Shown: positions 43,236-57,470, counted from the first letter of the stretch. The stretch is 64,000 nt of DNA from Opisthorchis felineus (GCA_004794785.1 SJOL01008988.1:1215749-1279748); one strand, 5' to 3'. Translations and numbers: made by a program. Notes: a model not told the origin generated them from the letters alone.

Positions 43236-45265
43236 GTATTCGAAGAATGGACTATCCAAATCATGTCGGCAGAATCAAGCCTCTAATTGCTACTTGCAAA
43301 GAAGTTATGCGCACGATTTTGGTGACAAATAGCTGGGACTTACACTTCGCTTTATACCTCGTATTTCCAAACGCGCTATACCCGAGAGTCTGTGTCACCA
43401 AGATTTTCCACAATCGGAAATGCATTGTGAAAACATCACAAAATTAAAGTAGGACGGTGGAGTTTCGGCATATATTGCATTCCGATAGGAGAAAGTCAAC
43501 TTTACAGTATACACAGCCTCAACACTCGAAACGTTCGATTACAGGAACCACTGCTGTGACTCATCCGTTTGGAGTAGAGTGGCCGTTCATGTGAAGATCT
43601 AGCTAACCCCTTCAAACCACATTTTCTGAACCGCTTAGCCAGTATTGTTTTATTTCTCAGAATTTTTCACCACGGTAATAACGCATTTGGTCATATGGTG
43701 CGAACTTCAACAGAAATGAGACATGATCACTATTTGGACATCTGTCTAACTGAGCACTGAATCATACACTAGCTGGACAAGTTTCTCACTAGTCCTTCGT
43801 CGAATTTCACCATGAGGTTAAAGACCCTCAAAAAAACTTCACTTGAAAGCACCATATCGTGTCTTATTGGTTCTCGTCACCGTGGCGGTTTAACAAAAGT
43901 CGGCGTTTATGTTTTTCTTATCAGAAAGAAATTTCTCTCAGAAGAACGGACAAAACAGTTCCTTCATTACACAGAACAGACTAAACATCACACAATCCAC
44001 TACTCAGCCCTACGGACACATCGCACGTTAAACCGCATCCCGAATGTGGTAAACAATAAGAAAAACGATGGTGCTGACGGTTACAGTGTCTGGTGACCGC
44101 ATCCACCCTCATTTTTCTCTAAATAAACATTCTTGGGCGACGTACAACACATTATGTGCAAGGGCGGATCAATAAACCGATGGAGGAAGCGCTAGTAAAC
44201 ATGGGGCTGCTTCAGTTCGCTCCTGCAAAGTTGGGGCGGACGAAAAATTTGGGACCGAATTCAATAAAATGACCAGCCCTTCATGTGTCGCGGAAGAGAA
44301 ACTCAGAGAAACTTGTGAATTTCATCCCGAACAAAACAGACCAAAGATACGATCGTTTACAACGACAGATCATTAAAATTGATTGTCACCCGTTATATAG
44401 CGAAGCGTGTGAAAATCGATCTTGAACCGATCGATCGGGAGATTAGAGGCCGATAAAAGTTCCTTCAGCTAACTTTTTGATGTGTTTGGGCAATCAGCAT
44501 AATGCACTATTTCATCCACACTCAAATTCAACCATCACATACGGATGACGCGATCATTCTTATGCGCAGTTCATACTCCGGCTAACATACAGTTATTTGT
44601 GGTCTTCTCTTGGTGCGACACAACAATACAATCCGAGGGAAACACAAGGTCTGTGATACTCTCAGGGAATGTAGGTAGCTTAGGCTGTGTAAGCTACAAC
44701 TGAGTCGTTTGTTGATCGGTGGGGTAACGTCCGCAACTAAAGTGGGCGAAGCAGAGTGAACACTGTCAGTTCTCCCTATCGATTGATACTACTTAAATGA
44801 ACACAGCACATTAGCTACGCGTTTTAGAGATGTACTTTAAATTGTTGTGTTAATCATCCTTCCAGTCTGGTTCCAATAGCAGTTCGCACCTCAGGGGCAT
44901 ACCTTTCACAATCGCTCACTTGGCTGAGTCCGCTTTTGAACTCGGATCCAAATGACAAGTTGACTGAGCCAGCATTTCACTGAAGTTGCGATGTTGTAGA
45001 AACTAAATGGAAACAGAGTGGCTAAGTAAATTCAATTACGCCCTGCTGTATCATTATCTTCAGACACAGCTGAAGTTAGTAATTGATTTGCTCTTTAGCT
45101 GTTATGTATAATTGTTGTTTTTTAGTTTATTTTGTGTCTAGTTCTCAAGAGATTTACTTGGACAGCCTGATAGTTAAAACCGCCTTACTTTGTGTCACTT
45201 GACAACGTGTACGTACCACACTACGGTTTCTTCGGTGATCTAGAAGCATTAAGCATTTTTGATAA
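43236..45265. other. No gene recognised
   Basis: Frames of 86-94 codons (43187-43447, 43812-44096) have no recognisable family. Confidence 0.35.
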
Positions 45266-45338
45266 ATTTGCATACCAATCTGGTTTTTACGGGAGACTTA
45301 GCTGAATTCTTGCTGAATCTCTCGTTTATGATGTTCTT
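45266..45338 (-). repeat. Hammerhead repeat fragment J
   Basis: TGCATACCAATCTGGTTTTT through GCTGAATCTCTCGTTTATGA match the middle of the unit on the minus strand. No ribozyme. Confidence 0.75.
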
Positions 45339-48300
45339 CCGGTTATACCTGGACGGCGGGTAATTTAGTCACACTTGGAGCGATTTCATACAGACATTTT
45401 GGACTGCCCCTGTGGAAATCATATATCTGGATCGATTCGCTGTTCTCAATTTCTAGCAAGGTGAAGGTCACACCCCTCCCATGGCACCTGGGGTTTATAT
45501 ACGGACTCAACAGAAGTGCAGAAGCATAAGTGAGTGTATAATAGTACATGTTAGGGAAGGTGAAGAAATGTAGGCCGGTAGACGATAAAACACGAAGGTT
45601 GGTGAGAAAACTGTCACGGAATGGCCAGTCAATGTGTTCTTATCGTTTTTACCTTTCAAAGCGTCAGTTAGCTACACGAAAACAAAAAATGCACCCGGAA
45701 AGTCATGGTTAGAGCTTAGCAGTTTCCTTGTTTGCTCTGAGAATCGAAATCGAAATCAAAGTTGTAACTCTTGACACCCAGTCCCTGTTCTCAGCTAACT
45801 GAGAAGCAATCAGGCAAATTGATGAACTTGGGTCAAGGCTTAAATATCTAAGGGCTAACCGGTATTGAGCCACCAGCGATTTGAAGTCATACAGGTAAAT
45901 TTTTGTAACGCAGTCTAATCCCGCCTGGGATAAAATTGGGTAGGTATTTCACGGAGCAAACTACAGACGGTCGAAGAAGATTCTTCAGTGTTGGACAGCT
46001 TGGTTTCGCTATTCTGGAAAATAGCACAGAACGCAGTTTCGTTTATAGCTCATATTACAGTACTCTCTCATTACTCTCTCATCTTAGGTTGATGAGAGAG
46101 TCAACCCATCCCTTACAGTAGCTTGTGCCAATAGTGCACACCAAGTGGCTAGCGCATGTTTATTCTTTAGCAAACCAGGTTTTCAGCCATCTATATTCCT
46201 CGGTACAAATGAGACCGAAGGTGAAACGTAGACGCGAAGAAGAGTGGTGATCAGAAAGCATTCAACGCCTTATTTAAACTGAAAACTGTCCAGGTTAAAC
46301 GAACATTACCTTATGTCAACATTGAACAGGGAATGTACAAACCTTGAGATATGAGACGGATTCTGAGCGGGGATGTACAAGCAAAGTAAAATTAATTATT
46401 TCGTCCGCTAGGAAAAAGACTTGAGGATGGAGTCAGATAATTCAGAATGTAAGAGTTAGGAAACCAATGCAGATAGCCGGAAGAAGATATTGCTCTTGTC
46501 GACTGCTAGCAATGAGGACTTATCAGGTTTCCAAATTATCGACCAGGACTAGATTTCCCAAGGTCACTTATACATGTTGATGAAGATAGCAGCATGAAAG
46601 TTTGATAAAAGCATTTGTTGGAAAGAGGTGACCCAATGTCACACGAGTGAAAGAAGTATGCCCGGGCAGCCCTATCCAGTACCCTATCTCGTTTGCTCGT
46701 CTTCAGTGAACAGATAGGTCGAAACGGTTGCTTGAATTGTGTTAGGAATGGTAACACTATCCACCTGTCATACGTAAATGGCTATGAAATGTGTAGTGTG
46801 GGGAATGTTGCATTCTGGTAGACCCTTGTTTTTTTAAAGAAATTTGGTCTGTTATGGTAAGATTCAGTCAGTCAAGGAACTGCCTACGACGGAAGTGCAT
46901 TGGATAAGTGCCAACCCGAACCACCATAAGAAGTTCTACTGTTCATAAACCGTTTGTCAACCCCGTTTTCAGTCGGAGAACGAATTCTTGGAAAGTTCAG
47001 AATCACAATGAGTATAGTAGAATGAGAGTTAAAGTTCAACAATTCCGTCAAGATGTGGCACGGACACCCAAAAAAAGAAATGACGGTAAAACAACAAAAC
47101 CCATTTTGAAGGAAATGAGTCCACATCCATTTGCGAATAGGACATCTAGAAAGGAGGACAAGATCTTAGTGTAACCTCAGTGATAATTCTACAAACTTCT
47201 ATGCCAGTGAGATATCACGCGACGCAAAGGTATGACCTTGAAAATTCGAACTGAAATCCAGCACAAGTGTATTTGTTTGAGTATGTTCTTTCGGTGACAC
47301 TTGGAGAGACCAATGAGAGTGTTATTTGCAACTTCAGCTCAATAGCTCTGCCTGAATGAAAACGTTTGTCCAACTGATATCGATGAAAAACCTATCTATT
47401 TTGTTTTAAATGTTACCGGCGCTCATCGATTTCACTTATTTTTCATGATTCCTGTACCGAACTAGATCGATCTGGAATTTAGATTGATGACTGCAGGTGA
47501 AATTTCCTAAGATATACTGGTACGCACTTCGCTGTTATTCGAAAATGTCCTATTTTTTTGCGTTGTTCTGTTAGAGTCACTGTTTTCCTTCAATTTCCTT
47601 AGCATCGTAACACAACTTCCATGAAATGTTAGTTCAGTCCTTTTTTTTCATTTCCACCCGGACTCAAAATCAGACTCAGCTAAATGAATGATTTTCAAAG
47701 GTATGCTCATGAAGTACCAACTGCTGTTAGAATCATACTGTATCTATTCCTCACCACCACCACCAATTTTGGTTTCACTCGCCATCCGACTAGTCGGTAT
47801 TCTACGCAGTCCCAAAAAATCAATGCTGGTCACGTGCCTGTTTGGCCGATGTAATACTGTTTTCAAAAAAAACTGAATAAAATGATGTGTCAAAACGGGC
47901 AGCTTCAAAACTCGTCTAGGTTCACACCGCTCAACTGAGGAGGGTTTTTCCGAAGGAAAGCGGAGAACGCTTGAGCACAAAAGGATGGTTTCTGAAACAG
48001 AAGAGATTTTCACTGACCGCAATGAGTCAACTGACGGAAATGTCGAAGCAGTGGAGTTCCTCCTAGCTGACTGTTGGTGTGCGAAGCATACAGCGGTTGC
48101 TACAGCGTGCCTCATGTCTAGATTGCAGAAATTGGCTCCAGACGTTTAACTGAACAGCGATCGTTTTCATCATAGGATGAAAAGTTACTTGGTAATTATT
48201 GATAATCATTGGTAATTGATAATTGACAACTATTGTAAATTATTGACAGAAAACGTTTTTATTTGGGCGGTCCTGCTGGACTAACCTATGACCTTTGTGA

Positions 48301-50446
48301 ACCGTGAAAGGAGTTGGATTTCAGTGGTCTAAAGTGCAGTGTCGGGAGTATCGTTTATGGCGCGCTTTTCTTAAGTGGGAATACTCAACTGGCAGTTTTG
48401 GAAAGAAACAAACCCTGATTAACTTCCATGTCCATTCGCGTTCATGTAATAGGGTGAGTCCCATAATCTTCCGACATGATCCGGCAGTGACGCGCAAAGT
48501 TCACTTATGCGATTGTTTTGATAACGTGAAAATCCAGGATAAGGCTGCAGGATGTCCGGTTTTACTCCAGTGATTACCCGTCTGACTCGACCCTAATGCA
48601 CGGACCAAACAGGTATCGATCACCTGGTCGGTGAATGCTATGCAGCCCAGCATCAGTTAACATATTAGATACGTGCCTGAGACATGTACTTCTGTTATAG
48701 ATACTAGGGAGTGAGCATTTATTGATCAGGTATTTGTTCCGGTAATATTTTCGAAATGATTCTAATGACCTTTGACACCCCACACGCACTTTTACTGAGA
48801 CAAATCGATTCATCGAATGTCGAATTTAAAACCGAATGTGTAATTAGTGCAAAAGTGGATTCATTCAGCAGTATTTCATAATTTATCCTCTATTGTTTTA
48901 GGGTGTTCGGGAAAATGAAAGAAAACGCGGGTTTCTATGATGCACGGTCCACTTAACACCAACTACCTTCATAGGTTAAAAAGTCCACGCATCTTCATAT
49001 GTTTTCTTCCTAACTTTGCCCTAATTGTAACGCTGTGCCCACACGCTTCTAGATTTGCGTGAATCCTGAGAAGCGCAATGTTGTCGTGTGTTTCTTCCGG
49101 TATTTATGAGTACTCCTTCGAGCAAGCTTGGTGAGCGTCATTAGTCTGCAGACCTTTTAGAGCATACCATTAATCCGCGCCAGTCTTTTTTCAGCATACG
49201 TGCACAGTCATAAATGCGGCACTCCTCAGAGGGTGATTCATGTTGAACACTTGGCAGATCGATCCACACACTCACACACACACAAAATTCTGACCGGAAG
49301 GTGCTCTAGTCACTACAAAAAAGTTCTTTTGTGCCACCTATCCACGCCTTTATTTCACTACTTGCGTGAAACATTGGCAGAACCTTGGTGCACCTTTGCT
49401 GTTGTCAATTTTTACGTCTTGGCGTGTCAACACCTGTGTTTGGATTCACAAACTTGTGAGCATGCAGACTAACTGTATTGATTTTTTCGGCATACTGTAT
49501 AGAGAACTGATAGTTTGGTTGGGTTAGGCTACGTGAGAGACTGTTCTTGAGTAAAGTTCGCTGTACACCGATCTGAAGCTCTTAGACTGTCCGAAATGGC
49601 AAGCTGTTTGAGCAATAGCCACTTTCCACATCTTGCTCAAGACATTTGCTGAGTACATATCGTAATACCCTGGTTTTGCGATACGCTCCATGGCATGATT
49701 ATATGACCACCCGTACAGCTTTCCTAATTTTCATCCTGGAATTCTTTACTTGTAATAAACCCACGAAATACGTCATTCTACAAAGCTGTAGACCGCAAAC
49801 GTTTTCAGGAAGTAGCACACAACTCGAAGAAAATCAACTACTGGATACGACAATAAAGTATGAGTACCACAGTGTTTCCAACCAAGGTTTGGCAAGCGAT
49901 CGGCGGAAACTACTCATTACAACAAATATTCACTTAAAAACAAACTAAGGATAAATGAGGACAGAAGTTCGTCCCACAAAGTTATGTCCCCGCCTGCCGT
50001 GTGCTAGGCGTCGTAGTGTAAAAACGTTGGCAGTGGTTCACTTTTGGTGTTTCTCAGGAGTTTCACAACCTCTCGCGATAACACAGAAGTCAACATAGCC
50101 CTTTTTCCGGAATAGTGTTCTTTCAAGTAGGAACATCCCGATTGAAAAGACGACCCTGGTTGAATTGCTACCCTCTGCCTCGAGGTAAAAATGCCAGAAA
50201 ACCCAAAAGAAAGTTTTTTTCGGTGCCAAAAGCGGTCGAGGAGACAATACAATGGAGATACTTCATGTCATTGACTGGTTTGTTAGCTGACCACCACATC
50301 AGAGTTAGAACATGTCATAGTTAACACGACTAGCGATAATCCAGTTTAGCTCCAGTTTCCAGAACTCATCATTTATTCGCTGTTATGTTCGGCTACATCT
50401 GCTTGACATGTCTTGATTAGTGATTACGATTTTGTAGTTGAATACA
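45339..50446. other. Long stretch without recognised genes
   Basis: Contains unassigned frames (45343-45549, 46884-47126, 47744-48115, 48304-48573, 49200-49472, 49646-49948, 50004-50252). The minus-strand frame at 45343-45549 ends against a donor-like CAG|GTATAA but has no known domain. An A-rich segment lies at 46900-47170, and a short CA-rich tract at 49258-49285. Confidence 0.3.
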
Positions 50447-50515
50447 GCCCTCGTGCCTCCCTTGGGTGTGGCATAGCAGCTGCGCACCGAAAAAAATGCT
50501 ACAGCTGAACAATTA
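50447..50515 (+). mobile_element. SINE1 3' fragment
   Basis: TCGTGCCTCCCTTGGGTGTG, GGCATAGCAGCTGCGCACCG and ATGCTACAGCTGAAC match the 3' end of SINE1 (compare 4688-4745). The tRNA-like head is absent. Confidence 0.65.
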
Positions 50516-51296
50516 TATTTATTATCAATATTAATGAAGCCATGAAACTAATAAGACCTCATGATCCCAGTAGAAAAGTATACTAGGCATTTTCTATTGG
50601 TTACTCTTGCATGACAAACACCCCGTCGTAGAAAAAGTTGGTACCCTCCAATGTCTTCTCGAATGATACACTGTACATGTCTGCATACATCAAATGTTTG
50701 ACGTATGCAAGTCCACTACTACAGTTTGCAGTCCCATCTGAGTCACAATAACTGAGAAGCTTTTAAGCTTTCCTCTATTTCGCAGTGAAACGTTCAATTT
50801 GTGCACTACTCAACCAGCAATCGCCAGCTTGATATTGATTTCTGAGAGTTCCGATGGCCACGTCCCAGAAAGTGACCCTTATCAACGAAGCCGCAAGAAC
50901 GCGTAGCCACATTTGCTCCACGGGAAAGTACTACGGTTCCCAGATGGACGAACAGTCTTGCTGCCATGTAGAGCATGAATAAGGCTCAGTGATTGACGGC
51001 ACATGTAACGCTCTGTGTGAAATTTGGCCGTTCGGAATCGCAATTAAACCCCAGGGGATAAAATCAGGGTACAGACTAGCTTATCATCCCATTGGGATGA
51101 AAAGTTACTCGAGCGGAACTTATTATTCCACCAGAAGCATAATCTTGTCCTGACTCAAGAAAAGTGTCAAGTATGTAAGCTGTGGAATCTCATAAACTTC
51201 AGTTGGTTAGGTTTTTTAGTACTTAATAACTCTCACGTGATTTCTAAGGGAGACTGGGCCGCCCTCGATTGCAGATGCCCAGTGGCAAAAACCATA
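50516..51296. other. No gene recognised
   Basis: No frame or repeat of note. Confidence 0.4.
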
Positions 51297-51575
51297 ACCT
51301 ATTCGTATCAACTGAAACGGCAGGCGGCTTTTGTATAGCTTACTCATTTGGAGAAAAACAGCATAAACCAAAGATTCTGGTGAATTTCCTGTGATGACCA
51401 AAGTGGGGTGCAAATGAGTGTGTTTCGCGAACTGCGTCCAACTGGGTTTCAAGTAGAACATGAGGTTGACTGAAAAGAAACTCGCGCCGGGCACTGTGCT
51501 CACCTGATGAGCCCGAAAAAGGACAAAAGCGGTTGTGGGCTGTCGAGCAGTTTACAGCAACTTATGAGTAGTGTG
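51297..51575 (+). repeat. Hammerhead repeat, copy K
   Basis: Plus-strand unit from TCGTATCAACTGAAACGGCA to the family 3' end. In the ribozyme region (about 51508-51548) CTGATGA is intact, but GAAA reads AAAA, stem II is broken on its 3' side and ACCGGT is lost. Dead copy. Confidence 0.75.
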
Positions 51576-51871
51576 CTGTCAAGTGAAATAGCGGAAAACA
51601 TCGCACTTTGCTCAGTAAATCGGTTTTTTGCCTGTATTTCGAGTAGGTGTGGCCCAGTTTTATGAACACTACTTCCAAACAAAAATCGCTTCAGAAATGC
51701 TCATAATGTCGATGAAAACGGTGTACAGCCCACTACAAGTTTCTTGTTTCTTAGTATTAATTGGGTAAGCCAAGTTCTCGAATTTTCATCAGGCTTTTTT
51801 CTGTTTGAAAACCAAATTTTACGCATTGCTGGGATAAACATTCATCTGCAAATCAGTTTGACGTTACATTC
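51576..51871. other. No gene recognised
   Basis: Spacer between a hammerhead repeat and a LINE remnant. Confidence 0.4.
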
Positions 51872-52505
51872 TACAGTACAGGCTGTCTTTTGTATGGATG
51901 TGAGATGTTCCCCCTACACGCAGCCGAAATGAGGCGTATTCAGGTGTTCGACAAACGTTATCTCAGAGCCATTGTTCACGTAGGCTGGTATTGGCGAATC
52001 AGCAACGAGGCAATTAGAAGACGAGTGTTCAGTTGTGCAATGGAGAATTTATTCGAAAAATTTATCCACTACCAGAAGCTGCGTTGATTAGGCCATGTAA
52101 CGCGCATGCCAAATCATCGCTTGCCGAAAAGTGTGCTGTTTTCCGTGCCCAAATCACACTGACGCCAACAGAAAGGTGGTCAAACTTTGACCCGACAGAG
52201 AGTTAGAAAAATCATGATTATTGTCGGTACGATTCGCCTTCTTGGATGGCATCCGCCTGATCTCACCTGTGTATGGCTGGAGAAGCTGAAGGGCATGGTT
52301 GCTAATCGACGTCAGTGGCGTTCTTGTTGTAAAGTTTCACCCAGATTGCCTGAATGAGTGTCTGGAGGTGCGAGCACCTTGGAGTTACTGTGTTAGGTTA
52401 GCACTAGGTCCTGTTCCCATTCACTTATATTCTTTTGAATAAATCATGGTTTTGCGGAATGGGTATTGGACGCTAATGTTGTGCTGTTGATATTGATGAG
52501 AATGC
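51872..52505 (+). pseudogene. LINE 3' end: ORF2 C-terminus and 3' UTR
   Basis: One frame (51890-52087) reads AEMRRIQVFDKRYLRAIVHV, then GWYWRISNEAIRRRVFS. A stop then interrupts what continues as LGHVTRMPNHRLPKSVLF. Further pieces parallel RGGQPLTW and the AANRYRWRS-type ending of the other copies. The 3' UTR (TAAATCATGG block) and a short GAT-rich end follow. It is the best preserved copy of this C-terminal tail but is 5' truncated and frameshifted. Confidence 0.8.
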
Positions 52506-54324
52506 AGGGGGAAATCAGCAGGAAGTCATCTGAATAATGTCATATACAAGAGATACAGTTGAAATTTAGCTGAGTTTCCCTTCCACAGAAACGTTTTCAG
52601 ATGCGCAACGACGAGGTCGGCGGAAACCGCTTTCGGTTGCTCGGATTCTTTCCTACAGCAAAATCGGTTTCTCGACAGTGAAGTACCCTTGTAACTATTG
52701 ACCTTGTAAATATCTGAAGTTATTTGTTTAATTCTCTCTCCAACCGGTGATTTATTGTCAGCGTTTGAAGTGTCTGCATATTTTACATGATTCGCCAAGA
52801 CTAGTTTATTATGAATAGCCACTCACCTTGAATGGCATCGACTCCTTCCACAGTCTGATATTTTGCTTTGGGTTCCATCCGCCTAATCTGCACTCACTGC
52901 AAGTGTTTTCTCAGACCAATCTGCAGCCTAAGGTGTTGGATTGTATCCAGGCTTTGGGGCTAGTTAACGAATGCTTTCCTAAAAGTCGCAGCAGTCCTGA
53001 AACCTCTTGATGACCGCTTCATTCGCTACCCGGTAGTAAAGCGGGATGACTAAGGACAATGTAACGGCTGTTTGATTTTGTAGATTTAGCCAACCGATTA
53101 GGGCTAACTAGGAGTTAATGTGTTTACACAACTTTGCACTGGGTTCCGAATCATGTGTCGTCTAATGGATCATAAATAGTGAATTTTGAAGCTCTAACCG
53201 GCTCATAAAACTTTTAAATGCAACCGTCGGTCTGACTTATCAGATTTGGAGTGTTGAGCTGAACACTACTCACTGCTTCTTGCGTCTGGGCCGGCGCAAG
53301 CCTGTGCAATCGTGTTAGCTTATGAATGGAGTTTATCCTGTTGTCCATCATACTGTCTGAACAGTAAAGTTACTCCAGTATTTCCAGTTGCATCAATTTC
53401 TAGACGGTCTTGTGTGCAGTACTTCCACGAGCATTTCATTGGATAAACCTATAGCCATGTGTGGTACATTTAACCCATGTATAAACGGTATATGCTCCGA
53501 AATGTCTAGCTTGCAACAACACAAGGATGAATTTTCCTCTGGTGATGACGTCTGACCGGAACTGGAATGAGAAGCTCCGTCAGCTGAAATGTGAAGCCAG
53601 TGCGCCTGGGCGCTGCTCCCAACCGTCAGGCACCTGCACAGTCATGGCAGCAGCCCGACATATCCTAGTGATTTAGATCAACGGCCAACCCTTCAGATGG
53701 TGCCGGACTTCACCACAGTTTACTGGACCATGAGATTATCCACGTATCCATAAAACAACGTGTGCTGCCTAAGACTCTGGATGGACGTGTCTGAAGTAAA
53801 CAACACTCGTATATGGTACAATTCGATCTATCATCTACCGGATGATTTCATTGATCCACATACCTGATACTAATCTTAAACTTCAACAGACCTGAATACC
53901 AAAAAATTTATTTTCAGCCCCAGAAACACAGTGTTGCATTGACCAATTTTATAAATCATTGGAATCATTGAACACCCCTTAAAACGGAAACCAGTCAAAA
54001 GATACTCCCTTTAGGGACGTGTGCAGCAGCAAACGTGGTAATGGTTTGTGGAGCTCGCACGATTCCGACACAACGTCTAGTAGAAATGTCCCATAACCGG
54101 TTCATCAGGTGTTCGATTTTTCCGGACGCGTTCGATAAAACAAATGGGAGACGGGTAGGTGTGGCGGGGAAATGGATAGCCCGATCATCTGCAACAGCTG
54201 AGATAGACAAAATCTGGACCGTATTTGTACTGAAGATAAATACTAGCTCTGGTGATCGACGGTGTTTCAAGGAAAAAAAGACTCCAGTGGATACGGAACC
54301 AATGAAGCGACATCTAACCAGATC
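52506..54324. other. No gene recognised
   Basis: Overlapping frames at 52526-52822 (-) and 53995-54328 (both strands) are unassigned. Confidence 0.35.
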
Positions 54325-54400
54325 TTGAAGAGGAGCGCGAAACCAATGGTGGGCTGCTCAGAGTCTCCGTCGACCTAATGAGTAGTATCGCACGAACGAA
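54325..54400 (+). repeat. Hammerhead repeat 3' fragment O
   Basis: GCGCGAAACCAATGGTGGGCTG and then CTAATGAGTAGTATCGC correspond to the end of the ribozyme and the shared 3' end of the unit. The 5' half of the ribozyme is absent. Confidence 0.55.
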
Positions 54401-54685
54401 AATGCGAAGCATTACCAGATGTAATAGGGAGTTGAATAACTTCTGAACGAGGAGAGGGATACGATTTATTTTATGAAGAGTGGTGCGCATTGGGGAGAAG
54501 ACTTGTATTGCCTTTTGTTAGGGATTAGATGATGGTTTTAATCGGATGCGTGAGGTTTCTGGTGCGAATCTCGTGTGCCTTTAGGATGGCACGCTAAACC
54601 AGGCCAACCCGGTTTGTCCAACATCGCATGGGATGCGTTAGCTTTTCCGGGAGCTACCAATATTTTCACTTAGATCATCCTGAGT
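54401..54685. other. No gene recognised
   Basis: May include diverged upstream parts of the adjacent LINE fragment. Confidence 0.3.
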
Positions 54686-54823
54686 GCTGTTGGCGTTGTT
54701 CAGCTTCCAGGACGGGGCTCACGTGATTCTCTCTGTGATTGGCTGGAGACATTGAAAGATGTGGAAGCTAACCGATATCACTGGCGTCCATGCAGTCAGT
54801 TTCCATCCATACCGTCTGACTGA
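54686..54823 (+). pseudogene. LINE ORF2 extreme C-terminus
   Basis: A single open stretch reads AVGVVQLPGRGSRDSLCDWL, ETLKDVEANRYHWRPC and then SQFPSIPSD before a stop at 54821. It aligns with the last 45 residues of the LINE tails at 12.2, 22.6 and 52.3 kb. Its stop codon marks the original ORF end. Confidence 0.72.
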
Positions 54824-57470
54824 GTGTTAGAGATGTAGTCACTTAGGATGTTTGTTGTCGATTTATTGACACGGCAACGAAGTGCCCGTGTTGTTTCCGG
54901 TTGTCGCTGTCGCTGACAACGATGATGAGACCAACAGACCAACAAACATCTGCATGGGCGTCATACTGTACACCCGAGTATCAGCTTTTAGAGTGACTCT
55001 TGTCCGCTCAGAAACTTAATGTTGCCGTCTTAGTCCATCTCTATGCTCAATCGGCAAGTTTTTCATATGTTTACACAGCCCCATTTGTGTTATTGCAATT
55101 TGCTCTACTCGAACCATTAATTTTTATATTTCCATTGGCGTGTTACTACTGATCAATTCTCCTCTCTTGATACCGAATCAAGGTAATATGCTTCGCTCAA
55201 AACATGCTGGCTAGCTTAACCAACCCTCCTAAGTCACTTGATCTTTTTTATGTAACTGATTAATACAGGAGTGCAGAGGAACTAATGCGTGCCCGATTTC
55301 TCTAGAAATGATACACAAAATCGGAATCACAGAATATCAAGGAAGATAACCTCTTTCATTTCTTTTCTACGCGGAATACAGTCCCAAACAACAACCCCTA
55401 GTAAAACTTGCAGTACGTTGTTTTCTGAATGTAGCTGTCTGATATTCTTAAGTTCTTCTGACTCGTTTCCGGGACCACAGGATGATCAATAGGACCGTTC
55501 TACGGAGTTCAGTGGTATCCCACAGTTTATTCCCCGAGAAAAAGGACCCCCGCGGAAGGGAACACACTGGTTCAGTCGCACGAAACCTACGACTGAATTG
55601 GTAGCCTTTTTTCACAAAAAAGGAGCGAGAAATAACGTCAATTTCAGCCCCACTCATCATGGCAGTTGATTTCTTTTTGATTTTAGCAGGCGGAACTGTT
55701 AGAATGTTAAGTTAAGCTATAGTGGCTACATCCAGTGTTCTTGACAGCTGTACTACAAAAGAAATGATTCCGTGGAGTGCATGGAGTGGATCGAACGATG
55801 TGATTGAACCTGGATCGCGGGATTAATGGCGGCCGGTCAGACTGTTCTAGTCAGCGCAAAAACACGTCGAAGAATAGAGGAGCCGAGTTTCACGGTGGGT
55901 GTAATTCTGACTGCAATAATCCAGGTCTTCAGAAGACCGTGTCATGAGAAATGAAGTATTCTTGTCCGACATGGAGTGTAGTTCTTCTTGAAGGAAACTA
56001 ACGTGCGATGGCATCCAGTTACCACTATTTCACCGGCGCACACTGGACGCACCTGAATTATCACGTCTTAACGTCTGGGCTCGAGCGCAAACTCAAGCAG
56101 TTCGAGGACTGCTCGGTTGTAACATAAATCTGGGGGCCTGGTTGACTCAGTGCATGGCAGCTTTCGCCAGGGGCATATCTTTGATCGGGTTCCAAAGATA
56201 TATGTTAACCCCCATCGGGGACAGAGAATTTAAGTTGGGCAATGGTCCATGTAGTTCAGTGAACTGCGTCGCAAGAATCGTCATCTTGGCTATCTCAGAA
56301 GTACGCGGTCCTGCAACCCCACTTATGTGATAACAATCTGATGTCACCCTGAATGTCCTGTTAAAAAGTCGGCCTTCATACAATGGTTAAATCCAGGTGG
56401 ATGGACCGTCTCACCATTGTTTAGAAAAATTGTAGATTTCATAGATGGTATCCGTCCATTTGATGTGTCATATGAGTAAACGGTTACGAAAAAATGCATA
56501 AAACTTTGGTATCTGGTTGCAGTAAGGTAACTTCCTACTTCTTTGAGTCGGCTACACCAGACAAGCTTTTCCGCCCTAATCCTGACTGACATTAAAACCT
56601 CTCCTGGTGAAAACAGACTGAGCTGAGAGCTTCTGACTCTTCTTTTCTCTGTCGTCCAAACAATACTCAAGGGGGAGAAACTGGGCGATCTGGCAATTTT
56701 GGCTTCGTTTCTCTTGCCATGGTAACTCGACCTGTTCGGAGTTGAAGGCAAACAACAGGGGATGGGATGCGGACAGACAGGCTTCCCATAAATGGTACAG
56801 CCAAAGAAAGGAAACGCTGACAAGCACAGTTTTGTGTTGCCTGTGAGTGATATATTCATGTCCCTCATCAGTCTGAAGTCAAATGTGTTTTTTTATATTT
56901 AAAATGAAAGGAACGCAGCTTATTCGACAGATTTCATATTGACATTCAGACTCAGAGAATCAAGCTGTTCCTAGAAAGACCTCCTACAAGAATGATTGTT
57001 TACTAAACAGTGATTTCTACTTAAGGACAGTTTACCTAATGTCTCGGTAAAAACACAGTGAAACCTAAGGTCTGGTGACGAGTCTAAGAATAGTGTTTAT
57101 TTTTTCTCATCAGGCAATCACAATGGTTGTTATGATACCCTACTCACTGGTACAAATGTGGATTGTACCGTAATATTTGACTTCGTTCGTTTTGTGGTGA
57201 CAGAAAGCTTAGATTTCCCAGAGGGATATGAGATTGATCTAACGGCGTATAGCCCACAGACTTGTGGCTAGGTTGCTCGACAGCGTACGTAGACTGCATT
57301 GTGTGAAACAGACCACTGATTTTGCGTTCGAATCACCGAGTTTGGACCATTTACTCGTCAAAAGTCGGGCAATAACCGCAAATAACGTACTTTCTGTTAG
57401 TCCGGAGGTACCAAGTTCCTTATAAAATGAACAGTTAGTTCGGTGAAATACATTCAGTTGATATTAAGGA
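54824..57470. other. No gene recognised; longest unexplained open frame
   Basis: A minus-strand frame at 56344-56868 (174 codons) overlaps a second minus-strand frame (56576-56827). I recognise neither. The 3' half of the longer one (from MSVRIRAEKLVWCS) is more protein-like than the 5' half. No convincing splice borders were found. A short plus-strand fragment of the hammerhead repeat may lie at 57442-57466. Confidence 0.3.

Noticed and set aside
45343..45549. Candidate exon ending at CAG|GTATAA
   Set aside because: No recognisable domain and a weak upstream acceptor. It abuts a hammerhead repeat fragment, so a chance frame is more likely.
57220..57335. tRNA-like SINE head (GCGTTCGAATCACC)
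   Set aside because: A box B-like string is present, but no box A at proper spacing and no second copy was found in the window.
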